Below are positions 1 to 11,817 of a stretch of 64,000 nucleotides of DNA, one piece after another. This DNA comes from Schistocerca nitens. Lineage: Eukaryota; Arthropoda; Insecta; Orthoptera; Acrididae. Positions within the stretch are counted from its first letter, which is position 1, and each line of letters begins with the position of its first letter. A model generated the notes under the pieces. That model searched no databases. It saw only the letters and a program-made list of their open reading frames with translations, and was not told the origin of the DNA. Made by a program: the position numbers and the translations under genes. The DNA lies in assembly GCF_023898315.1 (NCBI RefSeq), contig NC_064615.1, positions 1,189,117,413 through 1,189,181,412 of the forward strand, given 5' to 3'.

Positions 1-3000
1 GAATATGTTATTTTCTCTCCATGAACAAGTCACAACATCTTGCTTACGTGTAAAAATTCTACCGAATGCATCCTGTTAAGCGAAATGCCTCGTTAGCAGA
101 ATTTTCTCATAATGCGGCAGATTCATACATACTACTTTCATTAAGTTTCGGTTTCTAAAATTAATTTTCCCTGCTCATACTTCCTTTACTCAAGAAGTCT
201 AGAGCTAAAGAATAAATAAGCAGAATTTAGTGACCTTCTTGGCAATTTGTTACGATAATATTGCTTAAGTTTCCTTTCCTGTAATCGTTTCGATTCATGC
301 CGTAACTATTGTCACTCTGTGATTGGCAGATTCATGTTTTATATTACTTACCGGTATTTGGCTTTTCGCTACGCACGTATTAGAAATGAGACAGATTTTT
401 CACTTAATAATAAATCAGGGTACATTCTAATTATGTGGTACTTCAAGATACCTCTCACACCCACTCACTCTCTCTCTTCATCTTGCGATATTTTGAATTC
501 CAGGAAGATTCTTATGAAAATTAGTACTGTTGTCTGAAATTTCTACAACGTGGAAACGAATAGTTTTCATAAGCAGCACGTCAGTTAAGTAAGCACAACA
601 CGACCTCTTTGTTGCCACCACTACATGATTCCGAAAGTAAAAAGCGCAATCATTACGTAACCAAGGTATAATACACAGTAACCAATTAAATTTACAGCAA
701 TAACTTACGTTATGGCAAACTCGAATCGGCATGTCATACCTTTATTTTGGACATATTTATTCACCTGTGATCGAGGAGAAACGAGACGTTTGTTTAACTG
801 AAACGATATTGTCAGGAATGAGAACCACCTGTCACGTTACTCAACTTGTGTTCCATTAAAAAGGTGTTTTTTTTTTTTTTTTTACTGAAATGCAAGTTGT
901 TACACACACTGCAGCCAGTAATGGAATCGGAACATTAACTGACATAATAGCATTCCATGCATGTATTTTCTCTCATAATCGCTATATGCTACAAACTACT
1001 CACCAAAGTTTCTATTTTTAATATTCAAACAAAAAAGATTCTAATTTGTATACAGACCTTGCTTATACAGCGGGTCCGTTTTCCCGTCGTGTTAGTGCAT
1101 TGTGATCCAAAAAGACAAACTGGTAATTATATATATAAAAACACAAAAGGAAAGTCAATCAATCGTGGACCAAAGAAAACTCGCATTTAAAACGTCATTA
1201 AACGAAGGAAAGAGGTGAATCTGTGCAAAAACAAACGTCACTGCTATCCGTCTCCCTCAGACAATAAACTACATTTGCAGTCGATTTGCCCACATTAATA
1301 TGAGATGCCACAGTCACTTTCAAACGAATTTGGTATGTGTCTCACAAACTGCATAAAGTTACAACCTCCTTTGAACGAGCTGCAAGTTCTGTAACCCGGC
1401 TACTAGCACGCAGCCTGGCCGGCGCGATGCTTAGGCTCTATTATCGATTATTTAAAGGGGCCTGGTACGTTGAGGTGGGGGACTGGGGCGGTGACGGCTG
1501 TAGTCACGTGGTAGCCCTGCCAAAGGCGCGGGGGGGGGGGGGGGGGGGCGGTGAGCAAGAGAAACCTCTTACAATGGCCTTTGCCATGTGCTATAACGTG
1601 AGTAACAGCTAGCTACCATACGTCGCATGGGATTCTCAGGATTAATTACAGCCTTTAATTTGGTATTTGTGTACCGGTACTTCACACATCAAAAGCGTAG
1701 CAAAATGAGATTCTAACTCGCTCAATGTACGTTTCTTGTCTAATAACATGCTATGTAGGTGTTGCATAGTACACCTGAACAGTTTGTTTATTGCTGCACG
1801 AAATAGATTTCTTCCGATGTGCAGCCTGTATACATAAGTGCAACAATTATATCTGGCATCTATTTTGTGCGTTGTTGTGAGAACTGACTTGTGTAGTTCA
1901 GATTTTCCGCGCAATGTCTCATTTTGCCAGTTGTAAAACTGTTGCTGCTGATTGTTTTCTTAATCGAATTTTTTGTTGTTGTGTTATGTCGTGGAGTAAA
2001 GGTACAGTTCTGTACGTTGCGTAATACTCATTTTCAATGCAGAAAAATATTGCGGGAACTTTTATTGTTCTGCCGAAATTGACTAAATTTATTATTTCGG
2101 ACATCAATCCACAGGGCTAACCGTTTCCACAATCTGTTTAATTTCTTTTTCAATTTATGTAGCCACCTTCATGCACTATACATACTACCAATGACTTTGT
2201 AGTTTGTACAAAGTAAAGAATACACAGTACTGAGGACTAGAATACAAAATTAGATACCGGCAACATTAAGCATAAGAGTTTGTATAACACTGACTGTGAG
2301 CTAGGTAACTATAAAATATATTAGTAAGGGCAACAAACTCGTTTACAGGCAATAGGAATCAAAATTTAAGATAATTATATCTCTGTAAATTTCATTTATT
2401 ACAAAGGTAGACGACTTTAAACAGCTGCATGTAGGCAGCTGACCATGACGGAAAAATTATGCTAGTAACGCTCATACTCAAAGTAATCCCACGAGAACTC
2501 CGAGCATTGTTACAGCGTGGCGATTTGAAAGGGACGTTATAACAATTTTCATGGGCCTGACAAAGGATAACTGGCAAACATAACTTAAATCTATTTTATT
2601 TAAAACTCCCTGTAGTTCATGGTCACATTATTAACAGATTACAATGACGGGTGCCGTTCTGAAGGTCAAAGCATTCATTACAATAGTATGGATGAAAATA
2701 CTTACGTGTAAGTTCCCATTGCTCCTCAGTGTTGCAGTCAACTAATTAAATATGGGATCGTACACACTTATTTCTACAGGCTACGTTTCTGTGTTATTCT
2801 GCAGAAAAGGAGGAAAATAGTGTCATATTTTTTATCTGTAAGTTGTAGGTAATTTCTGGTAATACTGATATGTTAATATTTAATCAGTTTTGTCAGACCG
2901 GAAGTCATGCTATTTTCTTCACTAGCACTGTTCACAGCAAGATTTTATTTTTTACAATGATGGAATTTTTTGTACTGCAGTTTGCACTTCGCTAAAGTAA

Positions 3001-3086
3001 AATAAATTGTTTGTGAGAAGCTTATTTAATTTTGTCACTACTAATGGTAGTTACTTTTGCTATATAGTAAATTAATAGGGACTGTT
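1..3086. other. No gene recognised
   Basis: I see no coding region with a recognisable product in the first 3 kb. Open frames here are short, AT-rich and show no known motif on either strand. Two homopolymers stand out: a run of 17 T at 867-883 and a run of 19 G at 1530-1548, the latter inside a GC-rich island (about 1380-1560) unlike the AT-rich surroundings. This could be intergenic or intronic host DNA. Confidence 0.6.
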
Positions 3087-3961
3087 ATTCAATCTGTATA
3101 TTGAGCAAGCACTAAAGGAAACAAAAGAAAAATTCGGAGTAGGTATTAAAATTCATGGAGAAGAATTAAAAACTTTGAGGTTCGCCGATGACATTGTAAT
3201 TCTGTCAGAGACAGCAAAAGACTTGGAAGAGCAGTTGAACGGAATGGACAGTGTCTTGAAAGGAGGATATAAGATGAACATCAACAAAAGCAAAACGAGG
3301 ATAATGGAATGTAGTCAAATTAAATCGGGTGATGCTGAGGGAATTAGATTGGGAAATGAGGCACTTAAAGTAGTAAAGGAGTTTTGCTATTTAGGTAGTA
3401 AAATAACTGATGATGGTCGAAGTAGAGAGGATATAAAATGTAGACTGGCAATGGCAAGGAAATCGTTTCTGCAGAAGAGAAATTTGTTAACATCGAGTAT
3501 AGATTTAAGTGTCAGGAAGTCGTTTGTGAAAGTATTTGTATGGAGTGTAGCCATGTATGGATGTGAAACATGGACGATAACCAGTTTGGACAAGAAGAGA
3601 ATAGAAGCTTTCGAAATGTGGTGCTACACCAGAATGCTGAAGATAAGGTGGGTAGATCACGTAACTAATGAGGAGGTACTGAATAGGATTGGGGAGAAGA
3701 GAAGTTTGTGGCACAACTTGACTAGAAGAAGGGATCGGTTGGCAGGACATGTTTTGAGGCATCAAGGGATCACAAATTTAGCATTGGAGGGCAGCGTGGA
3801 GGGTAAAAATCGTAGAGGGAGACCAAGAGATCAATACACTAAGCAGATTCAGAAGGATGTAGGTAGCAGTAGGTACTGGGAGATGAAGAAGCTTGCACAG
3901 GATAGAGTAGCATGGAGAGCTGCATCAAACCAGTCTCAGGACTGAAGACAACAACAACAAC
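3087..3961 (+). mobile_element. RTE-type LINE, 5'-truncated 3' fragment
   Basis: Non-LTR retrotransposon fragment ending in a short (CAA)n tail just after the stop codon. It is one of several copies here that share this 3' end; the others are at 15766-17450, 26862-27245 and 46694-47188. The 5' junction near 3087 is where similarity to the longer copy at 16590 begins, so this copy is truncated within the reverse transcriptase, as is usual for LINE insertion by incomplete reverse transcription. Confidence 0.9.
3088..3945 (+). pseudogene. RTE-type reverse transcriptase, C-terminal half
   Basis: The frame is open from 3088 through a TGA at 3943-3945, about 285 codons. It contains the reverse transcriptase active-site motif RFADDIVIL near 3178-3204, then the thumb and the conserved C-terminal region (FCYLGSKITDDGRS, YGCETWT, RHQGITNLALEGSV). 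The endonuclease and the RT finger motifs are missing, so the product could not work even though no stop interrupts this part. An RTE-clade LINE is the likely source (from the family's typical C-terminal region); the exact clade was not tested. The open frame suggests a fairly young copy. Confidence 0.85.
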
Positions 3962-4859
3962 ATTTCATTCTGCACTCACTGTTCTGCAAGAGTTTCTTTG
4001 TAACTGAAGTCTGCTTTTTCTGATGTCCTTGGCTGAGCAGGTTCAGCTATTGACAGAAGCACCATGCATTTATGATTGCCTATTTTCTCATATGAGCTAG
4101 TGATTTAAATGTAAATTTGACCAATTCTTGTTTTAGAGGAAATATTTTGAAGCTTCCTGCAACCTATGGTGAGTTTTTCAAGTTAGACCCATCACCTCAT
4201 TTTCAACTCATCAGGCAGACAAAGTATTCTTAGGTTAGTAAACTGCTCTAAGTTCCGCAATCTTCAAACCTGTTTAAAAAAAGTTGCTATAGTAATAACT
4301 GCAGCCACTGTATTAATACCTGTCTTACCATTTTAAGGTTGTTACTAAGAAGGAATATGTTAAGCTCTTATCGAACCAAACATTGGTTTGAGCACCACAT
4401 TAGGTGAGTAGGCATGGCCCTACTGCAAGTAATATGCCATCATCTTCCTCCAGCTTATGCATCCAGGTACAGAGACCTACAGCGAACCATGGTGCAACAT
4501 GGCATTTTTCACATTAACAATAAAAAAACAATACGTGACTGCCCCACACCTCTATGGAGACTGATTTTGAAAAAGTTTCGTAGTCATTTTTCATGCTGTG
4601 GGGACTGTAACAACAAACTGTGATGATTCACGAGCAAAAGTTCTGCAGACAGTATCTTCTGCTCATCGTAGGTTAATATCGACAAAAATAGGAGCTCTAA
4701 AACGGAAGTAAAGCACGACATGAGAGAAGTCAGGATTATCAATCCACAGAACATCAGCTTTTAAAAATTAAACTGAGGAAAGAAGGTTGGACTGAAACAA
4801 CGTAAGCACAAGGCACAAATGAGAAGTATGATACATTTCTTCATCTTTTTCATGCAGTC
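3962..4859. other. Unassigned stretch
   Basis: No recognisable gene. A 69-codon open frame at 4414-4623 has no motif I know. The end of this stretch leads into the Jockey-like LINE remnant, and its last few hundred bases may be decayed 5' sequence of that element. Confidence 0.45.
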
Positions 4860-6840
4860 TTCCACAAAATGACCAATCAGAAAAAGCACTGTCACTGTAC
4901 GCAATGGATTACCAAAGAAATATTTGATTGCTGGGCTAGATTGAAGGAGCTGATAAACAGGGAATATCAGTATCAGAAGCAGTACAGGCAATTAATAAGA
5001 GAAGCAAAGGCTAGTTCTATAAAGAGAACCATAACAAATTCAAATCATAAAAGTAAAACAGCATGGGACATAATTGACACCGAAAATGTGGTCAAAGGAG
5101 TGCAAATAACAGAAAATTTTATTAAGTCAGTAAAAAGTGAGAACACCATAGTTATCAGATGGAGCAAAAATTGCTAGTAGACTTAAAAATTTCACAGATG
5201 GTGTATAAATTTTGAAGTGTGAAAGAAATCATCCACTCAATGTTCCTGGAACCAGTGGCAAAGCTCAAACTCGTGAAAGAAATCTGCAAGAGATAATGAA
5301 ATATCGAATTATCTAATCGAGTATGTGAATGAAGAAATACCTAACTGAACCTCTTTTTGCTACAGAGAATGGGTATTTCCAGGAAATTAAAAATATACAA
5401 GAAAGACAACAAAAATTAACTGCAGACCAGTATGTTTTATCATTAGTTTCTCAAAAATACTAGAGATGCTTATGCATAATTGGTTGATTGCATTCCCAGG
5501 GTAGCACAGTATTCTGATACTGGCGCAGCATGGTTTCCAAAGTGAAAATCTGCACATGCCACTGTCTCAAGGCTAACAGAATCTGTTATAGACGCACTAG
5601 ACAAAACAAACTCAATATCTACTATATTTCTGGATTTATCTAAGGCTTTCAACACAATTGCCCATAGAGCACTAATTGAAAAACTTGAAAGCTTTGGTGT
5701 ATGTGGACAAGCAGTGCAATTGATGAAGTCATATCTTAACAGAAAGCAGTAGGTAACTATAGAATCTGAATGCAGATCAGAAAGCAGAGGCATTAAGTTC
5801 AGTATACCTCAAGGATCTGTGCTCACTTTTTACCAACCTATTTATAAACAATATTGGAATCACTAAGAAGGATAAAAAATATTGTATGCTGATGAAATGA
5901 CATTAGTAAATGTAGACTAAAATCTGGAGGCAATGGAAAGAAGCACATGTGTTTCAACAAATAACACAGTACAGTGGCTCATACAGAATGGCTCAATTGT
6001 AAGTCTAAAAAATGACAGTGTTCATCTTATTCACTAATATAGGAATGGGAGATCGTTTAGATGTATCCACGGGTGAAATGTGCCTGGAAAAAAGTTAGAG
6101 CTATAATTATTTTGGGAATTACATTTGACAATAAACCCCAATGGAGTCAACACACAGACAGTGTCTGCTTTAAATTAAGCACTGTAATATGAAACAGCTT
6201 TTACATTGTTAACAAACAAGTATGTACCAATGTACAATACTCTTTCTGAACTATGCTTAGAGTATGGAGTTACTGTCTACAAAACTCCAGCAACAGCAAT
6301 ACAAGAAGAATTTTTGTATAGGGGGGGGGGGGGGGGGGGAAAGGCCATTAGGAATATTCTGAATAAAAAACAGAACTGATTCGTGCAGAACTGCCTTCCC
6401 TAATCTAATAGTATTGACATTTCCATCCATGTACATATATGGGACAATAATTCCCTTAATCAAAGGCAATACATTCATATGACAGAAGAAATAAAGGCCA
6501 ACTGTGGAGCTGTGGACAAAACTTCTCGATAATCAGGTTAGGTGTACAACTAGTAAAGTATCTTCTGAAGAGTCTACAAGACAGTATGAGTGTAAGGACA
6601 TTCCAGAAACTTCATAAGGATTATTTAAGCAAAAAGAATTTCATATTGTAGTGGAGTATATGTGTAAATCATGAGGAATGTTATTATTACCTCTTACGTA
6701 TGTACTGTAATCACTTGAATACGTTATATGCATTTTCTGCTTTTCTGTACCTGTTCTGTAGTCACCCGAGTTAAAGACTGTGTAAATAACTAAGACCTAA
6801 ATATTTACTGAGAGAAAAATATATACAATATTATATCATT
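4860..6840 (+). mobile_element. Jockey-like LINE remnant
   Basis: Heavily decayed non-LTR retrotransposon. Translation in shifting frames gives, in order: the linker upstream of the RT (starting WITKEIFDCWARLKEL near 4905), an RT palm segment reading IFLDLSKAFNTIAHRALIEK near 5620-5680, a segment ending in PQGSVL near 5812, and the C-terminal part with SMYIYGTIIPLIK near 6430. Many stops and frameshifts separate these pieces. A run of 19 G at 6321-6339 interrupts the C-terminal part. The 3' end is not sharply defined; AT-rich sequence near 6800-6840 is my estimate. Confidence 0.7.
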
Positions 6841-6917
6841 ATTGCCAATTTGAGGTTCTGTGTTCTAATACATAGGGTAAATATTTTAAGACAGTACATT
6901 AAGCTGACTTGTTCTGT

Positions 6918-6934
6918 ATTAGGGACATTCCATG
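6918..6934 (+). repeat. Left TIR and ATTA flank of element A
   Basis: ATTA at 6918-6921 followed by GGGACATTCCATG. The inverted partner is at 11801-11817. The match is short, so chance cannot be excluded. It gains weight from a degenerate copy of the 15-bp internal motif directly following it and a perfect copy directly preceding the right end. Confidence 0.45.
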
Positions 6935-6947
6935 TAAAGTAGGACAC
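6933..6947 (+). repeat. Degenerate 15-bp subterminal motif of element A
   Basis: TGTAAAGTAGGACAC, matching the motif TGTAACATGAGTCAC at its first five bases, one G in the middle and the last three bases. It overlaps the left TIR by two bases, mirroring the perfect motif that abuts the right TIR. Confidence 0.3.
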
Positions 6948-7039
6948 ACATATGATTTTTAAAAGTTTAATATTTGGTACTTTTTATATACTGTTTGAAA
7001 AGGCTGGAAATTTTACCATATGGCAACAATGTTTGTTGC

Positions 7040-8340
7040 TCATTATTGCTTCCCCTCTATAATTTGTAACCATTTTTATATGGCCAAACTTTTCAAAGAA
7101 ACCTTGGATTACTACAGGTATTAAAGTATCTTCAGAAAGAAAAAGAAAACTGTATGAGACAGTAAGAACTAGTAAAGATCCAGAAGTAGTTTTACACTAT
7201 AAAAATTATTGTAACATACTGAGAAAAGTTGTAAGGAAATCAAGAAATATGTATGTTAGAGAAGAAATTAACAACTCCAGCAATCAAATCAATATGGAAT
7301 GTTGTTAGAAGGGAGACAGGAAAAGTAACCACTGGGGTAGGTAGTATTACTGTTAAAGAGAATGAGACCATCTTAACCAGCAGCACACAGGTAGCCAATG
7401 TATTTAACAATCACTTCTTAAGTGTAGGAGAAAAAATTGGTGAGAATAGTTCAAAAGAAAAAACCAGGCTGTACATGGAAGAGTCAGTTTTGAAAAATTT
7501 TAGTCAGATTAAGTTTCATCTAATAACCTCTTGTGAAATAAGGAAAAATATTAAATCTTTGAAAAATAAATGTTCTGTTGGAGTAGATGACATCACTAAC
7601 AAGTTATTGAATGAATGTGGAGCAATTGCAGCTGATGTTTTGAGTCACATATGTAATGCGTCACTGACTCAGGGTATTTTTCCAGACAGGTTAAAATATG
7701 CCAGTCAGGCGCCTCTAAAAAAGGGGAACCCACAGATGTCGATAGTTACTGGCCATTATCCTTGCTTGCAGCATTTTCAAAAATCTTTGAGAAAGCAATG
7801 TACTCAAGAGTGGTTAGCCATCTCAACAGTAATGGGATACTTGGTAAATCACAGTTCAGATTTCAGAAATGCTGTTCCACTGAGACAGCAATATAAAGTT
7901 TCACTGTCCACACAATAGAGTCTTTAAATAGTAAAATGTCACCAGTAGGAATATTCTGTGACTTATGCAAAGCATTTAATTGTGTGAACCATGACATTAC
8001 GTTAGAGATATTACAATTCTATGGTATAAATAGAACAGCATGAGTGGTTTAAGTCATATCTACAGAACAGGAAGCAAAAAGTCTCTTTATATGCTTCAAG
8101 TGATTCAAAGGAGTTTGCCACTTCATCTAACTGGGGTGAAATTACATAAGGTGTTCCACAAGATTTGATCATGGGTCCCCTCCTGTTCTTGATATATGTG
8201 AATGACCTCCCTTCTTATGTGAAACAATTTAGGTATACCACTATAATGTAAACAAAAAAACCTTGTTTTCTGTGCAGATTTCTTGTGCATTTGACATGTT
8301 CCACATCATAATGGTTTTCCATGCTATTGATCACTGGAAC
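7040..8340 (+). mobile_element. Jockey-like LINE inserted in element A
   Basis: Non-LTR retrotransposon fragment. The linker starts around 7095 (KPWITTGIK), the RT finger region follows, and the palm and thumb are broken up. A PLLFLIYVNDLPSYVK segment lies near 8175-8225. The 3' part after about 8260 is non-coding. The 5' limit is not sharp. It sits between the left end of element A and the family gene. Confidence 0.7.
7253..7918 (+). pseudogene. Jockey-like reverse transcriptase, N-terminal part
   Basis: Open frame of 221 codons covering the pre-RT linker (TTPAIKSIWNVVRRETGK) and the first RT motifs, including IKSLKNKCSVGVDDITNKLL, which corresponds to the finger motif with its conserved GxD. 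The frame is lost after residue about 170. Related sequence continues downstream in other frames: FCDLCKAFN near 7958-7985 and the VPQ-then-GPLLF region near 8150-8190. No YADD box was seen, so the enzyme is dead. Confidence 0.75.
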
Positions 8341-8542
8341 ACATAACTAACCAACTCATGTCATGGCAGTATGAATTGTTGGAGAGTTTAGGCCTTGTTT
8401 TCAATTAATTGCAGGGAACAATTAGTATATCATTATTTATATCACTGTTACATACCATAATATATTGCATAAACAGTATAATATTGAACTAAGTAAATTA
8501 CAGGTTAGGATAAATAACATAACACAACAACATGAACTTTCA

Positions 8543-8557
8543 TGTAACCTGAGTCAC
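8543..8557 (+). repeat. 15-bp motif of element A, copy 2
   Basis: TGTAACCTGAGTCAC, one mismatch from TGTAACATGAGTCAC. It contains TGAGTCA, which is identical to the AP-1 (bZIP) core site. It lies upstream of the family gene at 8768. Confidence 0.6.
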
Positions 8558-8705
8558 TTTCATATAATTAAGTTTTTATATTGAGAGGAATGTTAGAGCT
8601 AACTTCATCTTGTTCAGTAACTTACTTCTTTGAATGGGTGTAACTAATATCACTATTAAAAATTTCCCAATTTGAACCAACGTTGCAAAAACAGAAAATT
8701 AAATG

Positions 8706-8720
8706 TGTAACATGAGTCAC
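8706..8720 (+). repeat. 15-bp motif of element A, copy 3
   Basis: Perfect TGTAACATGAGTCAC, about 48 bp upstream of the proposed start of the family gene. A partial echo, CAGAGTCAC, follows at 8726-8734. Could be a transposase-binding or transcriptional site. Confidence 0.65.
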
Positions 8721-8767
8721 ACAATCAGAGTCACAATTATATTATTTTAATGTTAAAAGAACAGGAT

Positions 8768-11240
8768 GCCTTTAGCAGTAGCAGAAAGACAGAAAAGGAG
8801 ATAGGAAAAATTAAAGAGTGAATAAAATTATTAAGAATTTAAAAAGAAGTCAACAGAAGCAGTAAAAGAAATTTTCTGCATTTGAGCCCACATAAACAAT
8901 GATTTATTACAATAAAGAAGAGATAAAACTAGGGAGAGAGTTAGAAAACATAGCGTAACGTAAGAAGCATAATCAGCACAAAACATAGTAAAACTGGTTT
9001 TCCACCGTATATGTCACACGGTGCTCATGGTAAAGCCACGGCTCGAGCTGATCGTTTCATGCCATTGTCACCATGACATAAAGTCGTAGTTGTTCTTGAG
9101 CTGTTTAGTGACTTGTGTGGAAATTCATCAGATTTAAAGTTTGAAAGACCCAGTCATGGCAGTTGTCCACAAAACAGAGACCTTAGTTCTGGAACTACAG
9201 ACTTGGTAACTGGTTTCTATTGGTGTGACGTCAGTTGCGTCACCAGGCAGGGAGGAAAAAATAGTGATTTGAGAAAATAAGAAAAAGACAGTTCACATTT
9301 ATCACTTAGTCATGTCCATCATGGAAACTTATGAGGTATTCAAACAGGAACAACTTGAAGTTCAAATTGGGAAATCTAAGTTTGCAGAAGTATGGCCACC
9401 ACATGTTCAATTAAGCAGCAAACTACCTCATAATGTACGTTTGTGTAAATATCACGAAAATTTCATAAATACTATCAGCAGCCTTCATATGAAACTTATA
9501 ATATTCCAGCTTACAGCAACAGATTTGTATTGGCCACCATATACCATCCACCCAGTGAGCTTTGTTGGTGGAATGAATGTAAATTATCGAAATGGTGGAG
9601 ATTTCAAAGTAGCCTATAAAACTGATGAACTGGAAATTGCGAATTTATCATGGTATGTTTGGAAGATTGAAGAAAACAATTCTAAAATTATTAAGACAAA
9701 GAAAAAAAAATGTGCAATAGATATTCAGAATTAGCAAAATGGAAAGAGCATATGGTCTGACCAAAAATATTTACAACAAGAAATGTATATCTAGAAAAAC
9801 AAAATTAAGACACTACACCACAGTGGTACAACCAGAATGTTTATATGAATCTGAATGCCTAACAATGAACTAGAAGATGACAAACTAGAGGTACTGGAAA
9901 GAAGGATTATCAGAAAAAATTGGGTGCAATAAAAACTGCAGACGGTTGGAAAATAATAAGTAATGGGGAGAGCTACAAAAACATAGAGAAAATATTTGAA
10001 GTAATGGCCAAACGAAGATTAACCTTTTTTGGACACCTCTACCAAATGGATGAAAATAGACTAACAAAACAAATACTTCTATATTTCTGGAAGAAGAAAT
10101 CGACAATAGCATGGATTACGGAAGTAAAGAAAGATCTAGAAAGAAACGTCAGCAAACAATCAGAAATAGCAGAAAGAAACCACTTTAAAAATAAAATATT
10201 AAATTTGGAAGGCTTTCAAAGCAGAAGAAATAAAAAAATCGGAAACAACATGGACAGAAGAAAGGAAGAAACTTCATGGGGAGAAAATGAGGGAATACTG
10301 CAAAAATAGGAAACAACAAAGGAAAAAGAGCTACTGTAGTTGTCAGTGATCCTAATTGGTCAATACAACTGAAAAAAAGAAAAAAAATAGTGAAATGGAA
10401 AATTTCCATAATTTCTTAGTTTCTTGATCATTGCTATACAAATAGAGCTCTGTCTGCATCTTACTATCAGGAAAAGGAAATGGTTCTGAGGCAAGATTTT
10501 AAGGAGTTTGCATTGCTGCATATTAATTTTATTAGAAATTACATTTATGTTTATCATGATGGGTGCAAAGTACATACTGAGCACAAGCACAAGTTAGTAT
10601 TTTCACTGTGGTATTAGCAAATTTGAAGGTACTTTCAATCTGGTCAGATGGATCTCCCTCATAATTTAAAAACAAATATGTTACAGTCATTGCATTTCAA
10701 CATCAATCGTTCCTCATTGTGGAAATCTAATGGAACTTTTTTGCTACACCCCACCGTAAAGGAGCTAGATGGACTTGGTCCACTTATGAAAAGGCAAGTG
10801 TGGAATGCATTAACTTTTGCTCAGGCAGCTGCAAGTACCACAACTATGCAGGTTTTCCATATGTTCACTGATGATATTCAAGGAATCAATGTGAAAGTTA
10901 ATCTGGCTCAAATGTTTTCTTCGGCATCATTAGTAAGAAACATAAAAAGCATTCACTGCTTTCACTATAAGAAAGGAGTGCTACAGTCTCCAAAGAATTC
11001 CTGCAGATCATCATACTAAAGGAACTATAGAAAGTATGAAAATTGGAGACTGGTACGAAGTGGAATATGGAAAATTTATGCTGGAGAAGTACATGCATTT
11101 TTTGGGAATTCTTACTAATCATTGCAATGGAGCATGCTGGTCACTATTGGAAATGGCCTGCAAAATGTGATGAAATTCTGCTCACACAGGACAAAATTAT
11201 GAAGAAAATTAATCCACCTGATGTTGTCAATGCAAGGTGA
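8768..11240 (+). pseudogene. Multicopy arthropod element protein (family A/B), broken copy
   Basis: Pieces of one protein can be followed on the plus strand. First comes a basic N-terminus from the ATG at 8768 (MPLAVAERQKRR). An open block at 9312-9734 has IGKSKFAEVWPPHVQL and HNVRLCKYHENFI. A LINE insertion follows at about 9700-10385. Then come a segment with WSDG and ATP near 10640-10750, an open block at 10648-11019 carrying DGLGPLMKRQVWNALT, and a C-terminal block with IGDWYEVEYGK near 11044-11075 and GHYWKWPAKC to PPDVVNAR near 11133-11237. From memory, proteins with this layout are common as uncharacterised multicopy genes in arthropod genomes. Stops and frameshifts make this a pseudogene. 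The SDG aspartate could be catalytic, but that is speculation. Confidence 0.65.
9700..10385 (+). mobile_element. LINE 3' fragment inserted in the family A gene
   Basis: The open frame 9920-10309 reads as the C-terminal tail of a non-LTR reverse transcriptase: KTADGWKIISNGESYKNIEK, then KRRLTFFGHLYQMDENRL. The same tail type is seen at 28460-28700 (KKRISFFGHLI) and, decayed, at 13460-14315. The fragment interrupts the family A protein between its YVWKIEENN segment and its WSDG segment. Both edges are A-rich, so limits are approximate. Confidence 0.75.
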
Positions 11241-11612
11241 TATTTTGTCCTCCGACTTCTAATTGAGGTTACAGTATATTTTCCCAGATATCGTGCTCTT
11301 ATAATTTTTCACAATGTTTAAAAAGTAAAAGGTTAATGTTAAGTTAATCTTATTTAGTAAATAACATCATATTTTTGTTTCTCTGCTCACAAGAAAAAGT
11401 TTTTTCAACAATAAGTAGCAAGTAATGTGTGTCACGCTTTTTTCGGTATATTACAATATTTTATGTGGTATAAATATTTTTTTAAATCTGTAACTTTCAC
11501 TTGAATGCCAACCTAATATGCATTTTCCGTGATAAAAACCAGACCCACACTCTTAATAGTTTGAGGACACTTTTAGCCTAAAATGAACATTAGCAATAGG
11601 ATGTCTCAAATT

Positions 11613-11627
11613 TGTAACATGAGTCAC
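11613..11627 (+). repeat. 15-bp motif of element A, copy 4
   Basis: Perfect TGTAACATGAGTCAC, downstream of the family gene, in the same orientation as the upstream copies. Confidence 0.65.
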
Positions 11628-11785
11628 AGCATAAATTACATTCTTGTTCTTTAAATTTAATGCTCCTCCCTACTTAAATACTGATTCCAGATCTTTGTCC
11701 AAATAACATAATATGTAATGATGATTTAAAAAAGAAAATATAAGTTTACAGATCAGGTCAACATAATAAGACACTGATTTTGAAA

Positions 11786-11800
11786 TGTAACATGAGTCAC
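11786..11800 (+). repeat. 15-bp motif of element A, copy 5
   Basis: Perfect TGTAACATGAGTCAC, ending exactly where the right inverted end (11801-11813) begins. Confidence 0.65.
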
Positions 11801-11817
11801 CATGGAATCTCCCATTA
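11801..11817 (-). repeat. Right TIR and ATTA flank of element A
   Basis: CATGGAATCTCCC followed by ATTA; the reverse complement pairs with 6922-6934 with one mismatch. Confidence 0.45.

Larger units (their letters stand above)
6922..11813 (+). mobile_element. Candidate DNA transposon (element A) with short TIRs
   Basis: The left end reads GGGACATTCCATG (6922-6934) and the right end, read from the opposite strand, GGGAGATTCCATG (11801-11813), 12 of 13 matching. Both are flanked by ATTA (6918-6921 and 11814-11817), a possible 4-bp target duplication. Inside lie five copies of a 15-bp motif near the two ends and a broken gene of a multicopy arthropod family (8768-11240). Two LINEs (about 7040-8340 and 9700-10385) are inserted within it, which explains the 4.9-kb span. 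Superfamily is unresolved. A Sola-like element is one hypothesis, from the 4-bp duplication and G-rich ends, but I cannot test it. Confidence 0.5.
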
